Shown here piece by piece: positions 37,213 to 49,872 of a stretch of 64,000 bases of DNA. Made by a program: the position numbers and the translations under genes. The stretch is from assembly GCA_008360955.1 (NCBI GenBank), contig LUCM01008331.1, positions 402,535 through 466,534 on the forward strand. Reading direction: 5' to 3'. Numbering within the stretch: the stretch's first letter is position 1; each line of letters starts with the position of its first letter. The notes beneath the pieces were generated by a model. It had not been told where the DNA came from, did not search any database, and saw only the letters and a program-made list of their open reading frames with translations. This DNA comes from Fasciolopsis buskii (lineage: Eukaryota > Platyhelminthes > Trematoda > Plagiorchiida > Fasciolidae).

Positions 37213-39295
37213 ACTTACTAATGTGTATTGTTGCAAATTCTTGTGGGACAAGGACTGAATGAATTCTTCTTATATGGGAATACAAGAAATGGTGTAATAA
37301 TTCCATGTAATAACAATGTGGTCCGTGAAATCCGCGAGCTCCCGTCAAACCGTTCATGGGAAATGTTTGCTCTTCCCCGTATTGTAGATGTTTTCCGACT
37401 TCTTTGAACCACCTCGTGTAGGCTATGCCTAACTGCAATCAGTTAGCAAATCATCGAAATAGACAAATACAAAATGGGTGTTCGAAAAATAACTGACAGT
37501 TCAGGCAAAAAAGATGGCTGCGGCAGTTATCGAAATTCATCACGGTACCGGATGGCAGTCGCATGACCCATAAGGTGTGTACTTTTGTCACACAGTTAAA
37601 TTTGCGAAGTCCAATATAAAAGCCTCAAACCAATCCGAATTGTCGAAATATGCACAAAGGGATCATCAAAAGTTTATAAAACTAGTATTCCCCCCAAGAC
37701 CAATTCTAGGCACGCACAGCTCTGCAGAACACCAGCATGCAGACTGATTGGTGGATATTTTGAATCCAATTAGCAAACTGTTTTTGCCCCATTGTGCAGA
37801 AGAATATCTCGGACTTGCTAACGTACTAGAATTTCATTATCCTTCCATAATGCATATTCTATTCACATGGAATCTCCTTTCATGAATGGCTGTTCATGAA
37901 ACATTTGATTATCGAAGCGACTTCATATCTTCGTTAAAGAATCCAGTTGTTTTACCCGTTGACTACTTACAAAAAGTTATTACAATATGCATCCAGAAAG
38001 TTCGAATCGGTTTTCAAATCACCTAATACAGACAAGTCAAGGATGTGGTAATACGGAAATCCATCAGTCCCAACGTTATTTGGACCAGTTATAACGATGG
38101 CAAAAGCAAGGCTGAACAATGGTGTTTCCATAGTTGGTTTGATACGGGCGACTTGTTAAAAAATATTCTCATTTTTATCGATCCTGCAACTTTTGCTAAC
38201 AAATTGAATCTGCTTATTCTCGTTCATCCCAACCTTCCAGTTGTTTAGTATTTTAAGACACCAAAATTACGAATAAACTCAGTTGGGCGATGTAAAATTC
38301 TATCCGCAAAAGTGCAGCCCAATCTGTTCACTATTCCCAAGTGTTTTCACCGGGAGCAAAAACTGCGGACTAGTACGGACTCTATAACACCGCGTCAATG
38401 GTATTTGTTCACCCGACAATGACCGAAGTGTGACTCAGTCAACAGCACAACCAAAAGAGCCGTGCATATCGTACGAGCCGTCAGGAGTGATAAGATTACT
38501 AAAGACGTGCGCCGCAAGTACTGCATGGCCACCAGCGCACATTCCTATCCCCAGACTTCTCCATTCTGCTGACTACCGGGGGATCATTCTGAACCAACAA
38601 GATTTTAGTCGGATGTTACATACTACAAATCTGACGTAACATCTACCTGTGTTTACCATGATAGGTAAAACGGCGCAACAGACCGCGGAGTTCCACGACA
38701 GATGTCGGAACACATTCCCATTTAGCTGGTAAAATGGATGTTCAAAAGCACAGCAGAAGGTTATGCTGACCGTGATCTACGATCATTACAGTTGATAACT
38801 GAGTGTTAATTGCTTCCCAGATCTTAATATACAGGCGGTTTAAAAGAGTAATACGGAATAGTAACACCTGGCATCAATAGCCTTTTTCTCTTGGTATTTA
38901 AGGTGCAAATACATTCAACTTCTGCACGAAATTATCTATCATGATTCAAACTCTCACATCACCGGTAAGTAACCATCACAGTATGAACACGAAGGATGCG
39001 CGCTGTTAAAGAGTCCCTCCCAAGCATGGTGCATATGTACACTGGCTTTATGTTTTCTGAGGAGTGAACTAAGAGTCGATGCCACGTGGTTGATAATATC
39101 GTTGGACATATATTTATCTATTGCTCAGATGAACCATTGAATTTATTCCAAAACTGCAACTGGGACTATCTGGTTAAACGTCCGTACTAATCAATCCATC
39201 AAGAAAGCTTTCCGATTAGGAAGATAAAATTGTAGCCTTTCGTTTTTTGGACTTTCAATGGCTTAAACAAAAAAAACAAAAGATTTCGAACTCAC

Positions 39296-39575
39296 CTTCC
39301 TCTTCAGATCGAAATACCTCAGGGGGTTCAGAAAAGGGCCCCAAACCAGCCGGGGAGATAAGGGCAACCCTGGCTTCGTACAGTGTATAAGGTGACAAGT
39401 CGGTCATAAGCCATGAGTGCGCATCCTTCGTTTTTGATTCAACTAAATTGGAATTGTCTTCCAGTCGAATTTGGGCAGAATCGTTTGGTGAAATTTCAGA
39501 GCGATTCACGGCATCAAAGTCCACATAGAAGTCTCGATCAGGGCACCCAGGCGGATCTATGCATGCCAGATGAAC
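39296..39575 (-). CDS. FN3 exon 5 (most of FN3 domain 3)
   Basis: This 280-base exon has a TTTACTAG acceptor and a GTGAG donor. It opens at phase 0 with VHLACIDPPGCPDRDFYVDF (C-C' region, two Cys) and runs to a textbook FN3 F-G end, LSPYTLYEARVALISPAG then GPFSEPPEVF. Sequons NRS and NDS are present. It leaves one base (G) that joins the next exon to give Val. The acidic SEEE run is the linker before domain 4. Confidence 0.85.
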
Positions 39576-41689
39576 CTAGTAAAGTGAAGTTTAAATATAC
39601 AAGTTTTCTGACAATTTGATGATACTGTTGGAAACGGAACAGATTAGAAGCAAGTAAAACCAGGGACCACTAAGTTAATTATTGTTAGCGCCAGAAGCTT
39701 TTCTGGAAATCCGCCCACCAATAGGCTATTAGGATCCACAAAAGAGGGTTTTTACCCTACCCATCGTCCGCCGCAGCTTTGCGCGATCTGAAACTACCGA
39801 GTTCACCGTTCGTTGTGCAGTGTCATACAGTTCCGAAGTCCATCCGACAGTTTAAAGCGTTTGCTTTTCTTCAATTGTAATGAAACTGGTATACCGATTT
39901 CGTTAATGATAACTGCACATAAATTGTCAAATAACAATACAATATTGTTTACAATTTTCACAAATGAGTTTAAATAATTGCTAAATGTATACGCTCTGTT
40001 GCACTTATGAATATCCAACACTTCTTGCTTCATCCACGTTTGTGAATAAAACCGGTCTGGCCTTCAGTACAACCTTTTTCTGGAAATTCGACTGGCGGCT
40101 TATAGGGGATGTTGCACAAACGTTCAGAACTACCGACAGCTTGGCTAAACGTGTGCCATCCGTTTACATTTTGACACCAATCAACCTCGCTGCTTACGCG
40201 TTTCTTGACGTCCTTCAGTCTTACGGCTTTCAGTCTTACCAATTCGTTAACGTTATCCCATTTCTTTCCTAGTTTATAAACATTCTAACATAGTTCAGCA
40301 ATTTGAAAAATAAAACGTTACCCAAAACAGGTTTATTGTTATAGTTCATGCTTTTGACAATTTGTCATTTTTTTGGCGAATTCCCCTTTCTCTTGTTTTT
40401 TCTGATGCGTAAATCAAGTGGAACTAAGTGAGCCACAAATTCTTGTGTAAACGCTTGGTCCCCAGTTCTGCCCAGTGGATGCTGGACTGACTATAGTACA
40501 CAATCGTTTCAGTTTCGCCCCACAATGACTGTGGTCAGGTATACACCGAATCTCACCATATGCACGGGGTCAAACAACTGACCTCTCCTCAAACGCACAC
40601 TACCAGACGGTAGCCAGTGTGTCCGTATCGTTTTCCTCTGTTCCACACAATCACACATGACAAACTGTTCACTGAGCATTTGCTTAACACTTACGAGACA
40701 TCTCGTCTGGTCGATGAATTTATTTCGTCTGACTACAAATTTAGTATCCCGATAAAATCAACGGATATACCTTACTGCGGCTGAATACATTTCACTAGGA
40801 AAAGTTACGTTTGCTGTCTTATGTTGATAAAAATGTGCTAATCTAATTTCCCTATCGTTTGTGCCGAGAACCTGAGTAAAGCTACAGTGAATCACAACAA
40901 TTGTCTCGAAGTGCTTAATTTTTAATCCATTCACCGACATCGTCCTCTTTCATTTAGGACCATCAGAATAGCTAAGCGACCCGGGTGTTTTGGGCGTATC
41001 AGGACTATTTCTTGAACCGGAAAACGCTATCGAAAAATCCTCGTATTTTCCTGATTTCAGACTCCAAAGAATTTTGAACTCACTCGCAAGTGGTTCACTG
41101 ACATTATCCAAAGGTCTTAGGCATTTAGGATCTAACAACTATGCCGATTACCTAGCTAGTTGAAATTGCTTCCAAGTAGACTAGTCCAAAATGGTCAAAA
41201 TACATTTTTTTCAAAGTCCCTTCCGTTACTGTCTTCGACTGGTTGTCTCTCTGCTCGTCTGAATATAAGCTGACTGGGCAATCCCTGAACCACTGTACTG
41301 TATCCAATCTTGCTGTCAACATTTGAGTCCAGAAATCTTATTTCACAGGTTTTATTTACCCGGTCAGTCCAGCAATGCCGTCTGACTTTTAAAATGCTTG
41401 TCCCGTTTAATGGGCCACTCATATATCCAAGCAAACGGCGAAATAAGTGCTAACATATTGTTGTAGTTATGCCCAGTTCCCACTTAAAGTTGTCTGCAAA
41501 TGCGGCGTTCGTTATTATTTAGTACTCGTCCATCTCAAAGAAGTGGCCTTGGGATAAAATAAAACGAGAAGCATGTCACTGGAAAGGATCTAGCTTTTCT
41601 TGACACGTGGTTTAACAATAATGTACTTTAGGCAAAACAATTCTCTAAAACGCGACATGAAAGCATCGAGTCAGCAATTAGAACACTGG

Positions 41690-41691
<2 letters not shown>

Positions 41692-41722
<31 letters not shown>
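41692..41722. repeat. (TA)n microsatellite
   Basis: A clean alternating TA run of about 31 bases, the longest in the window. Confidence 0.95.
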
Positions 41723-41725
<3 letters not shown>

Positions 41726-42929
41726 GAGACAGGAAACATTCGAACCTGGACAGCCGATAGTCACTAATTCAGATAGTGCAAACCACTGCAGAGAAGAGTG
41801 CAAATGAATAACTCACATCAACGGCTTTACGTTAACCTGGGATTGTTGAGCGACTGTTTCCTGCTGACATGACTTAGTATGCATGCTAGGCTTGGCCTAG
41901 AATTATAATAAACTATCCTAAGCAACCTTGAGATTTTTATCCTCAATGCTTTTTCTTACTACTTAATCAATACTGTGGTTCGTATAATATTGTTCAAACG
42001 TCAAATACGTGACAATCCCTTCTGGCAGCCATAAACCATTAGCCTCATAAGTTTTTATCTTTAGTGAGTTAAGTACAAATGTTTTACTGAGTTATCGTAA
42101 ATTTTTCCGACTAATCATCGGGTGCTCTCATAAATCCTGTCTATTCCAGTTTCCCTATGCATAACTAACACTTCTGAGATTTACATAGTCTTAAGAATTG
42201 AAAAGCGAAGTCAGGAAAAATGATTCCTTTGCTTACTTTCACAATGCATTTGACGTGAAAGTTAGCACAACTCAACCTGGATGAAATGAAAAGAAATGAC
42301 TGCTGCTAAAATTGACTCACCATCTTAAAACGGCCACTGTCATTTTCTGAATTAGCCTACTGTGAAAAACATGTCTGTGAACCTTATAATTTATCTTTCA
42401 TATCGATATATGTGCCTGGAATTGTTTGCTACCAACTTAATCATATCAACCTCATTCGATTCATTTGAAGCATAACTGTTCATTTCCTCGGTCACCTTAG
42501 TATCTGAGGGGCATTTATATAAATGCTGACATCGTATCAGTCCACATTTTGTGCAAGATAAGTTTACGTGTGCTTTTTGACAAAAGGTGCGAGACTGATT
42601 CAGATGTAGTTTGAAACCGTAGAGCGTTAAAGTAACACCGAAAAACTGTTATTTCCTAGCCTTGTCCAAGTATGCCCCAAATGGGACTCAAATACTGTTC
42701 AATACAATTACCCAATTAGAAATAAGCCTTACATTAATGCTATTCATTAGGATCTTGCCCAGATACGTGATAAAATGTGCAATGATAGGAGGCAGTATCT
42801 TTCGGCAATTTCAACAAAAACGATTCTATCCAACTCGGCACGAGCACATCACTCGAAAAATTGTATTCCTTATAATCGGTATGACTCTGCAACTGTCAGG
42901 CTACAACCTCAAGTCAGAAAATTATTGAT

Positions 42930-43055
42930 CGACAACCGGCATTCATCTTTCGAAAAATGCAGTTTGCTGATGATTGCATAAAATCTGCGATAGAAACTCT
43001 TGCTAATGTAAGTCAGCGACGGCCTCGAGATGTGCATCTGCAACTTTTGAGCTAA
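42930..43055 (+). pseudogene. Possible reverse-transcriptase relic (FADD motif)
   Basis: The plus strand encodes FRKMQFADDCIKSAIETLAN, then a stretch ending RDVHLQLLS before a stop. FADD at 42963-42974 matches the catalytic motif of non-LTR reverse transcriptases, where it is usually followed by a Lys-hydrophobic strand and a later D--LQ-DL segment, as seen here in outline. The frame is closed by a stop just upstream and no other RT motif is certain, so this is tentative. Confidence 0.3.
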
Positions 43056-43765
43056 CGACAGGATAATCAATTATTTTTTTAAATCGCACATTTTTAACCA
43101 AATATTCTACTTTTTGCAAACAAATCAGGAAAATTCAGACGGGAATTTGGCTTTTAGCAATAAAACAGAATCGCCGTGTTTGTCTCATACGAAAGTTTAA
43201 AAGATTCAGGAAACTGGATATTAGGACCGAATGTATTTCGAATTGCATCGAATCAACAGTGATACGTGTGGGATGTTAGTTGAAGTCTTTTGAGCACGAA
43301 AAACAACGTGTTTGAGAATGCATGTAATGGGCCAAAGTTATGATTATTCTAAGTAACTTTTCTCAAGACATGCTTACAAATATGCATTGAGAAAGGTTAG
43401 GTGGGCTCAATACACGCATTCCTGACCAAGCTTGCTTTGAGAAAGATTACTCACGGTGGTCGAAAATTTGGCGCATTATATCTACCAACAACGCTGTGTT
43501 ATTAACATTATAGCATTCATAATTATGACCAATACCTTTCGTATCGATTTTTCGATGCATCCCTTACGTCATTTAATCATGATATTAATAAGCTGTTTTT
43601 ATATTTTAAAACTTTAAAAACGAGATCTTAGGAAATAATTTCCAGTGTCCGGGAACAAAATAGGCAAATATTTTGTGTATTCATGGCTCGCTTTTAATTG
43701 ATCCAAATTCCTCGTTACACAGAATAATTTTGCGCTTTTATTGAGAAAAAAATGTCGTATAGCTG

Positions 43766-43787
43766 ATATATATATATACATATATAT
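43766..43787. repeat. Interrupted (AT)n microsatellite
   Basis: Two short AT runs separated by a CA step, about 22 bases. Confidence 0.8.
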
Positions 43788-44692
43788 GTAAGATTGAAAA
43801 ACTTCGTTTGCCCGTATCACAGCAGCACCCAGTTAATCATGACTGGGCTGCGGATCTGAAATATTTTATTCATAATTTGACTGTTTCACGAAAATCGTGC
43901 GCACCAGTAAAAAAACACGTTTTAGATTCGCTAGAGTCTGATAACTGACGGGCTACGTATTCCCACTGACCCGTGGTCACTGAGAAGGAAGAATGCATAC
44001 AGAAACACATACGTTCATAAATCGATGACATAAATAAAATATGCATCGAACAAAAGCAAAATTGCGGATACATTTACAATTGTTACAAATGACGGCCCGG
44101 AAGTAACAGCCTACGGGGGAATGTAATATTCTCAAGAGCATTAATCCCAATCCGAACACAAGTGTCTCTCGCCCAAACCGTACTAGATACTGATTTTCTT
44201 TCCAACGACGATCAGATTACCCAGAGGAAATCGGGAACACGACTTTGGGTGTTGTTTTAGATACTGCATATCACAACACGTGCATTTATCTGCATGTTTC
44301 CAACCTGTCGTGGCAACGTGGAATAAATCATTACCTTTTCAGACATGAGAAATGATAGCGTCCAGCTAAATATACACATTTTATTCTCGTACAAAATGTA
44401 GAGCTGGATTGCGGTAACTTTGGATTCGGTCTCGGTTCACTGAATCAGTTAGTAAAAAGGAGAAGTAAAGAAGTACACCTTTATTATTCATTTCCTTCCG
44501 TTAGATCGTGGTGTAACAAATAATTTTTAGTTCGGAATGTTCCGTTATTCTCTTCTTTGGGGACTAAACTCAGTAATCATCGTCCTTCTTTTAGTCTTTT
44601 GTAACTGTATACAATTTTCTTTTTTATTGTAATGGGAGCTTAACCCGCGAATACATCAGAGAATGGCACGAAATGGGTTAATATGGACCTAC

Positions 44693-44904
44693 TAGAGCAC
44701 CAATAATCGATGCTGAATGTTTCAGACTAGGCAGCTGAAAATTGATCTGCGCCGAACTTGACCAGGTCCGTTTAATCTGAACAATCCGTGGTGTCCATAT
44801 TGGTGATGATGGCTCAGTGCGGGCCTCGAGTTCCACAAAGTTCCTGATCGGATTACTTGTATTGGATGTCGTGATCTGATCGCGAAACAACAAGATATCA
44901 GCAG
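44693..44904 (-). CDS. FN3 exon 4 (end of FN3 domain 2, start of domain 3)
   Basis: The exon encodes the closing strands of FN3 domain 2, NFVELEARTEPSSP, a typical F strand with the TEPS-P turn. It then gives the A-B strands of domain 3 (VQIKRTW, SSAQINFQLP) and ends at a GTAGGT donor in phase 0. Two acceptors are possible: CTTAG (end 44904), which pairs in phase with the micro-exon at 45332-45359, or GATCAG (end 44875), which pairs in phase directly with the exon at 49368. The outer one gives a better domain length. The C-terminal boundary is supported by phase with the next exon. Confidence 0.75.
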
Positions 44905-45331
44905 CTAAGTGTTTGAATGAAATAGTCCAAATGGTGGTATGGTACATTTACAATTCTCCAAACAGAAATGTTTTAAATGCTGGTTGGAAAAATATCGCTA
45001 GCGGTGCTTGATTCATGCTTGTGACAAAACCTTTGTTCAGTTTTTGCATTCGGGCTTGCCAAACGGCTTAAACAATATCGCACAAAGCGAAACCGAAAAC
45101 ATCGGTTCTTCACAACACAAGTATGGCAGCGGCGCCAGCACGTCTTATCTGCTCTCTCTACATGTAGAAATTTCAAACAAATTTATCTTCATAGGGCGCG
45201 CATTTTTCACCGTATTACTCGTGTGTACTTGTGGGGCATTTCAGAAATAAATTGCGACTTTTGCCCATGTTGCAGTTCAACCAACTAAAATGACCAAGGT
45301 AAAAACTTAATCCACCTCCAGTATTACTTAC

Positions 45332-45359
45332 AAATTACTATGTTTACAGGCAATAGTAC
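45332..45359 (-). CDS. Candidate 28-nt micro-exon (middle of FN3 domain 2)
   Basis: A T-rich acceptor ending TTATTAG and a GTAAGT donor flank 28 bases that start at phase 0, encode VLLPVNIVI, and leave one base. That base completes a Ser codon only if the next exon uses its outer acceptor (end 44904). With this exon included, the distance from the domain's Trp to the ARTEP end of its F strand is about 60 residues; without it, using the inner acceptor, it is about 42, which is short for FN3. Phase, splice sites and domain length all agree, but an exon this small can arise by chance. Confidence 0.5.
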
Positions 45360-48300
45360 CTAATAAAAATAAATTATTTCTGTGATTTTGAGTGCATCAT
45401 TTCCGTACTAGTGAACCTTGGGAAATTGCTGCCATCTATTCAATCATCCTCATTTAACTAATGCCTGCTGTAACACCCTAGACTAGTTAGCAGTCACAAT
45501 AAGGCAATGCAATAACTATGACATTTCTATGCACAAAATGATTATTACTACATTTTATAGGTACCCGAAGCATTTTTACAACCGTGGCAATATATTTACA
45601 AAAATCATTACTACCGAATGCGAACTGGATATAACTGCAATTACATTAACGCATTCAAAAGTTCATTCCCGTTTTAGATCATCCAATATATGTATATGCA
45701 GTTTTACCGGCTGTTACTCTAACATTATTCAAACTGATAGTCCATTTTTATGTGAATGTCACCCAACGCATTCGGTAAATCGGGACCATCATTCAAGCTC
45801 CTTTCGGATTTTACACCCCTCGGGTTCATTTCCCTCGCCCAATCATTAACTGGAAATAAGAGAGTTTGTTCATTAAGTGCACTGGATTTATTCATGTTGC
45901 CTTTCTTGCCAACTCTATAAACTAATTAGCGGTGACATGCTCTGGGTTCCACAAAACGTTTTTGTTTGTTTTTTATAAAACGCCTATAGTGACATGTGTT
46001 GATTTCGTTATAGTAAATTACAGACAATCTAAAGCTTCGGCAACCACGTCTTTGAATAGCTGTTTCGTTTCAAATCACTCTGCAAACGATCTGGTAATTC
46101 TTGTCCATTTCTTAACATCGTGAAATGCATCACCATGGCAGCCGACAAACTGCAGCAATTAATTGGACATCAGTTCTTGCACAGGCTAATTGGGGAAGCA
46201 ATGCCGTATAGGGTTAGAAACTGTTACACTAACAGAGGAAATTCGCAACCAGTTTGGAAGAGTCGAGAGAGCGGATAATGTGACGTTTCTTCAGTCTTCT
46301 TTTCTGTGTGAAAATAATTTTGTTCTCTATTCCTACATGACAATATAAACGTCAAGAAAACACAATAGATGCACTTCACATCAATTCAGTCAGTTCGAAA
46401 AGTTTTTGACTGTTTAATCTTGCTGTTTTTGGGCTGGCGGTTTTGTCCTACCAATAAGCAAAAGAGGTAAGTCAAAAATAAGCAAAGTAAAAGCCAATTT
46501 ATTGCTCTTTATCCATGTTGTCTAACAGTCAATCGATCTGGCTGGAAATACACCGCGTCAGTGAAACCGCCAATCAAAACAGATATTTGGTGGCCTTAAA
46601 ATTTGAGCGAACACGTGCAAGAACAACTTCAAATCTCCAATTTCGTCACTAAGACAGAATGACGGGTCTAATAGGCAGGAATTCGGCATTGACGCTGTAT
46701 TCATTCGTTGTCCATGTTGAAACACCCTATGATTTGGCAGACAATGTTACACTTTCCAAGCAGCTGCATGAATCGAATAGTTTAAGGCTTATTGTTGTCG
46801 TAGTCTTGTGCAATCGTGCACGGTATTCGGTTCACATCAGCACGAAGAAAACAACGGCACGGCCGACTGGCAGTTGTATCCTTCGTGCTAATTTCCGCCA
46901 GTTTTGTTGAAAATGAAGAACAATTTGGTGAATTTGTTCTTTGGTAAACAATACTTTGCAAAACTCAAGATTCTCTTGAATTAATCACGTTTAATAAAAG
47001 CAAATATATATCGCTCCGCCTGCCCGCCTAGCCAGTGCATTTTTCATTTATTTCTAGACAGAACTTACGCGTATCCCGTAAAGTGTTGAGGAACGGAGTC
47101 CCCGCAGGGTGATCCGATGGAACAAGTTAGTCGACCTGTGCGTGCGATGAGTCCGTGCCTTTTCTCCTTTGATCCACGTCTCCACCTACATGAATTCAAA
47201 GGAACTGTTTCAATTTTTCTCTCTGATTGCATTTAAGTTGACATGTTACTGGATAAATTTTATGAAAGTTATACGCTTTTGCTTGCTAAACTAATTCATG
47301 TCTTTGACTTGGCTGTTACGCAAGCTGTTAGTTGGAGCGGAATCATCACAGATTTCGAAGAGTTTAAGTCGCCGGAAGCAAATCAAACATTTTAATGCTT
47401 TCAAGTTTGTGATATCTGTCGTCAGTGGACCGTTGTAAAGGGTTTCCGTGCGACTATATTGAATATATATCTCGTTCTAACACTCAATATATCAAAGTTT
47501 ATCTGGTTTGATAGGCGACCAAACACGGAGTAATGTGACACTGTTTATCTTTCTCTTGAAGCACCACAAAACATGTTCTATTTCTAGGTCTTCTTGGTAG
47601 TTGTCATCTACATATTAAGAATAATACTCGTTTCAGCAAATTTATCCAGTACAAATTCACTTTTGCACTTTCTTTGGCGACTCACGAATAGTTTTACGCA
47701 ATAAGCGACTATGCTCAAACGTTTATGCGCAAACCGATCCATCATACGTCAGTTGAAATGGGAATGCCCATTCATCTGGAATAGAAATAAGGTCAACTTA
47801 TTTCTAATCAAGCTCACACGTCGCCCGTCTCTTACATGAACCGGCAAAACTGCGAATGAATTAAACAGCCCGGATGAACCACCGGCAGTTTGTTTATTCC
47901 GTTGATAGTCGACATAATTTCATGTGTTCATCCCGAAAGGTTTGTAGGTACAGCCCAAGAAGACCGTATGAAAGGAATTGTATGTCGACAGCAGCATCGC
48001 AAATTCCGATCGTTCAAAAGGAATTATTTCAGTGTATTTATTCGACATTTCATTACACTTGCATGAAGATAGCAAAGCCCAATGTCACGTGATGATGCAG
48101 ACTACACTAATCGCGAGAATGTGAGCATTTTCACATCCTGAATTTGTACATGAATACCTTGTTTTATGTCAAAGCTATTATTCCATGCTTCCGGATGAAA
48201 GATAGAAACAAACAGCTTTGATAAATATGGGCCGGTTAAAATTTGGTGCATTTTAGTTGAACCTTTTTGTCGGGGCTTAAGAATATGCTAACTGGAAAAA

Positions 48301-49367
48301 GACCATCTAATTGCAGCTGAAGTTTTGTACAAGACAATCAAACAATTACTGAAAAAATGTTTTCCAGGCGTTGATATTTGAATACTTTAGTTTGCTCATG
48401 TAAACGCTATAAGAACTCAAGCGTAACGACGTTCTGGGCCTCGTATTCCAAAAACGTCAATGTTTTTGACAGGATATGACTCAGACTGTTCCTTTATTCA
48501 CACCTGAGTGTACGTATAAAAAACCTCAGTTGTTGAACGTTTCCGTTAGAGTTGGTTGTGTAGTTAATTTATATGACTGCCTGGAACCAGTCAAATAATG
48601 TATTTCTTATGATGCCAAATGCTGTTGCTAGAACTGTCTATCGGAATACACTTTTAGGCATCTCCGCTTCGTTTCAGTTAGCTCAATTTCCTGATCTTTG
48701 AAACAACAAAAGATGGATAAACAAAGTGTGCCACAGTTACTTTCAACAGGCTTGAATGAGAAGATTTGTAATCGCCACGGCCACTTGACTGTCATTAGTC
48801 AAGGTTGTGTTGCTAGCTTGCCTTTGTCCTAGTTTATCAGGACGGGATAAGCTGTCAGGACTTCACGTGCACCTACATTATTCAACCGTTTGGCTGAATA
48901 CGTCCAGTCAACATAACTCAATTACTATCGAATGTCTTGAGAAGAACTTGAGAAAACTGAAGACCCAGCTCCAAGACTACTCACTGATCTGATTGTGAGT
49001 TTTTATGAGTAGGCATGTGACCGCATGTGGAAGGAAAATTAAGACATTTTGATTCCTTGGTTCCTTGGCATATACAGGCAGACAATTCCTCCAAACATTA
49101 TAAACAATCGATTTTTTTGTATGCGATTTGCGAAAAACGAAGAAGTTTACACTGAATTCGGTGATCTAGCAGCTTCAAAATTCCTGGAAGAATAGAATTC
49201 CAATCGAGCAAAAAATATGAAGCTGACACCAAGCAAAATGGAATCAAACTTTACGGTGCACGTCTCCTACTCAGTTTGACACAGCGTCTATTTTTTTTGC
49301 TCCACTTGACTCGAATAAGGTAACAGGAAATAAGCGTAATAATTGGTTTTTTTGTCCTGAAACTCAC
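45360..49367. other. Intron between FN3 exon 2 and the candidate micro-exon
   Basis: About 4.0 kb of AT-rich intron with short chance frames. I see no SINE head, RT motif or further splice-flanked FN3 piece. If the micro-exon is not used, the intron extends to 44876. Confidence 0.65.
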
Positions 49368-49492
49368 GTAATACTCCGTCTCCTCAAATTGCGACAGGCA
49401 ATTGGGATCATATAAATGAGTAGTCCACACCACATCGATGGATGTGTTGGTGGAATCCACGAAAAAGTCTCCAGAGTTTGGCAACGGAGGTG
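49368..49492 (-). CDS. FN3 exon 2 (first half of FN3 domain 2)
   Basis: This 125-base exon lies between a GTTTTCAG acceptor and a GTGAGT donor. It encodes the start of an FN3 domain: a Pro-rich entry (PPLPNSGDFF), then a B strand with the signature Trp in NTSIDVVWTTHLYDPNC, which also carries an N-glycosylation sequon (NTS). It ends in TEYY at codon phase 0. The Trp-to-Tyr spacing fits the B-C hairpin of FN3. The rest of this domain lies in the exons near 45.3 and 44.8 kb. Confidence 0.8.
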
Positions 49493-49810
49493 CTGAAAAC
49501 GAAAGGCGAACCAAAATAATACACGATGAAGATTTAGATCGAAACCAGTTCAGCTGTAAATTAAACCCTGTGATCAATCTCGTTCCGCTCGTTTTACCAT
49601 TTGAAATGCACTTCAGCGGCATGTTATATCAGTTTTCAAATGTAGAATGTAAGGAGCTCAAACAGGGATCAAAACGCGACAGCTAATAAATGCAACATTC
49701 ATATCGTATTGAGATAAAAAGCAAACTACCGCGGTCTAAAACCACAAGAGTTTATCAGCGCATATATACAATGAACTAATCATATTACTTCTGTCACTAG
49801 TAATGACGTT

Positions 49811-49872
49811 TGGTAATCAGGAGGTCCTCGTCACGATGTTTCAACCCGAATGTGGCAGGTTCAAATCCTTAT
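49811..49872 (+). mobile_element. tRNA-derived SINE head
   Basis: TTTGGTAATCAGGAGGTCCT is followed by a box B at GTGGCAGGTTCAAATCC (ends near 49868). The box B is intact apart from an A in the GTTCAAATCC form used by many tRNAs. Box A is weak and the 3' body is unclear. Confidence 0.45.

Larger units (their letters stand above)
34603..39295. other. Intron between FN3 exons 5 and 6
   Basis: About 4.7 kb. Two tRNA-derived SINE copies lie in it, one at about 34950-35080 with a hammerhead-like tail and one at about 35928-35990, plus an (AT)n tract at 37197-37212. The rest is AT-rich with short chance frames. Confidence 0.7.
39576..44692. other. Intron between FN3 exons 4 and 5
   Basis: About 5.1 kb. 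It holds (AT)n tracts at 41692-41722 and 43766-43787 and a possible reverse-transcriptase relic at about 42940-43060 on the plus strand. The minus frame at 41195-41434 has no FN3 pattern or splice sites. Confidence 0.7.

Noticed and set aside
41195..41434. Minus-strand 79-codon frame as an exon
   Set aside because: It has no FN3 Trp or Tyr motif in the right order and no splice sites, and the neighbouring exons already match in phase.
47130..47170. GCGATGAGTCCGTG as a hammerhead core
   Set aside because: The matching stem II strand and the GAAA box are absent downstream.
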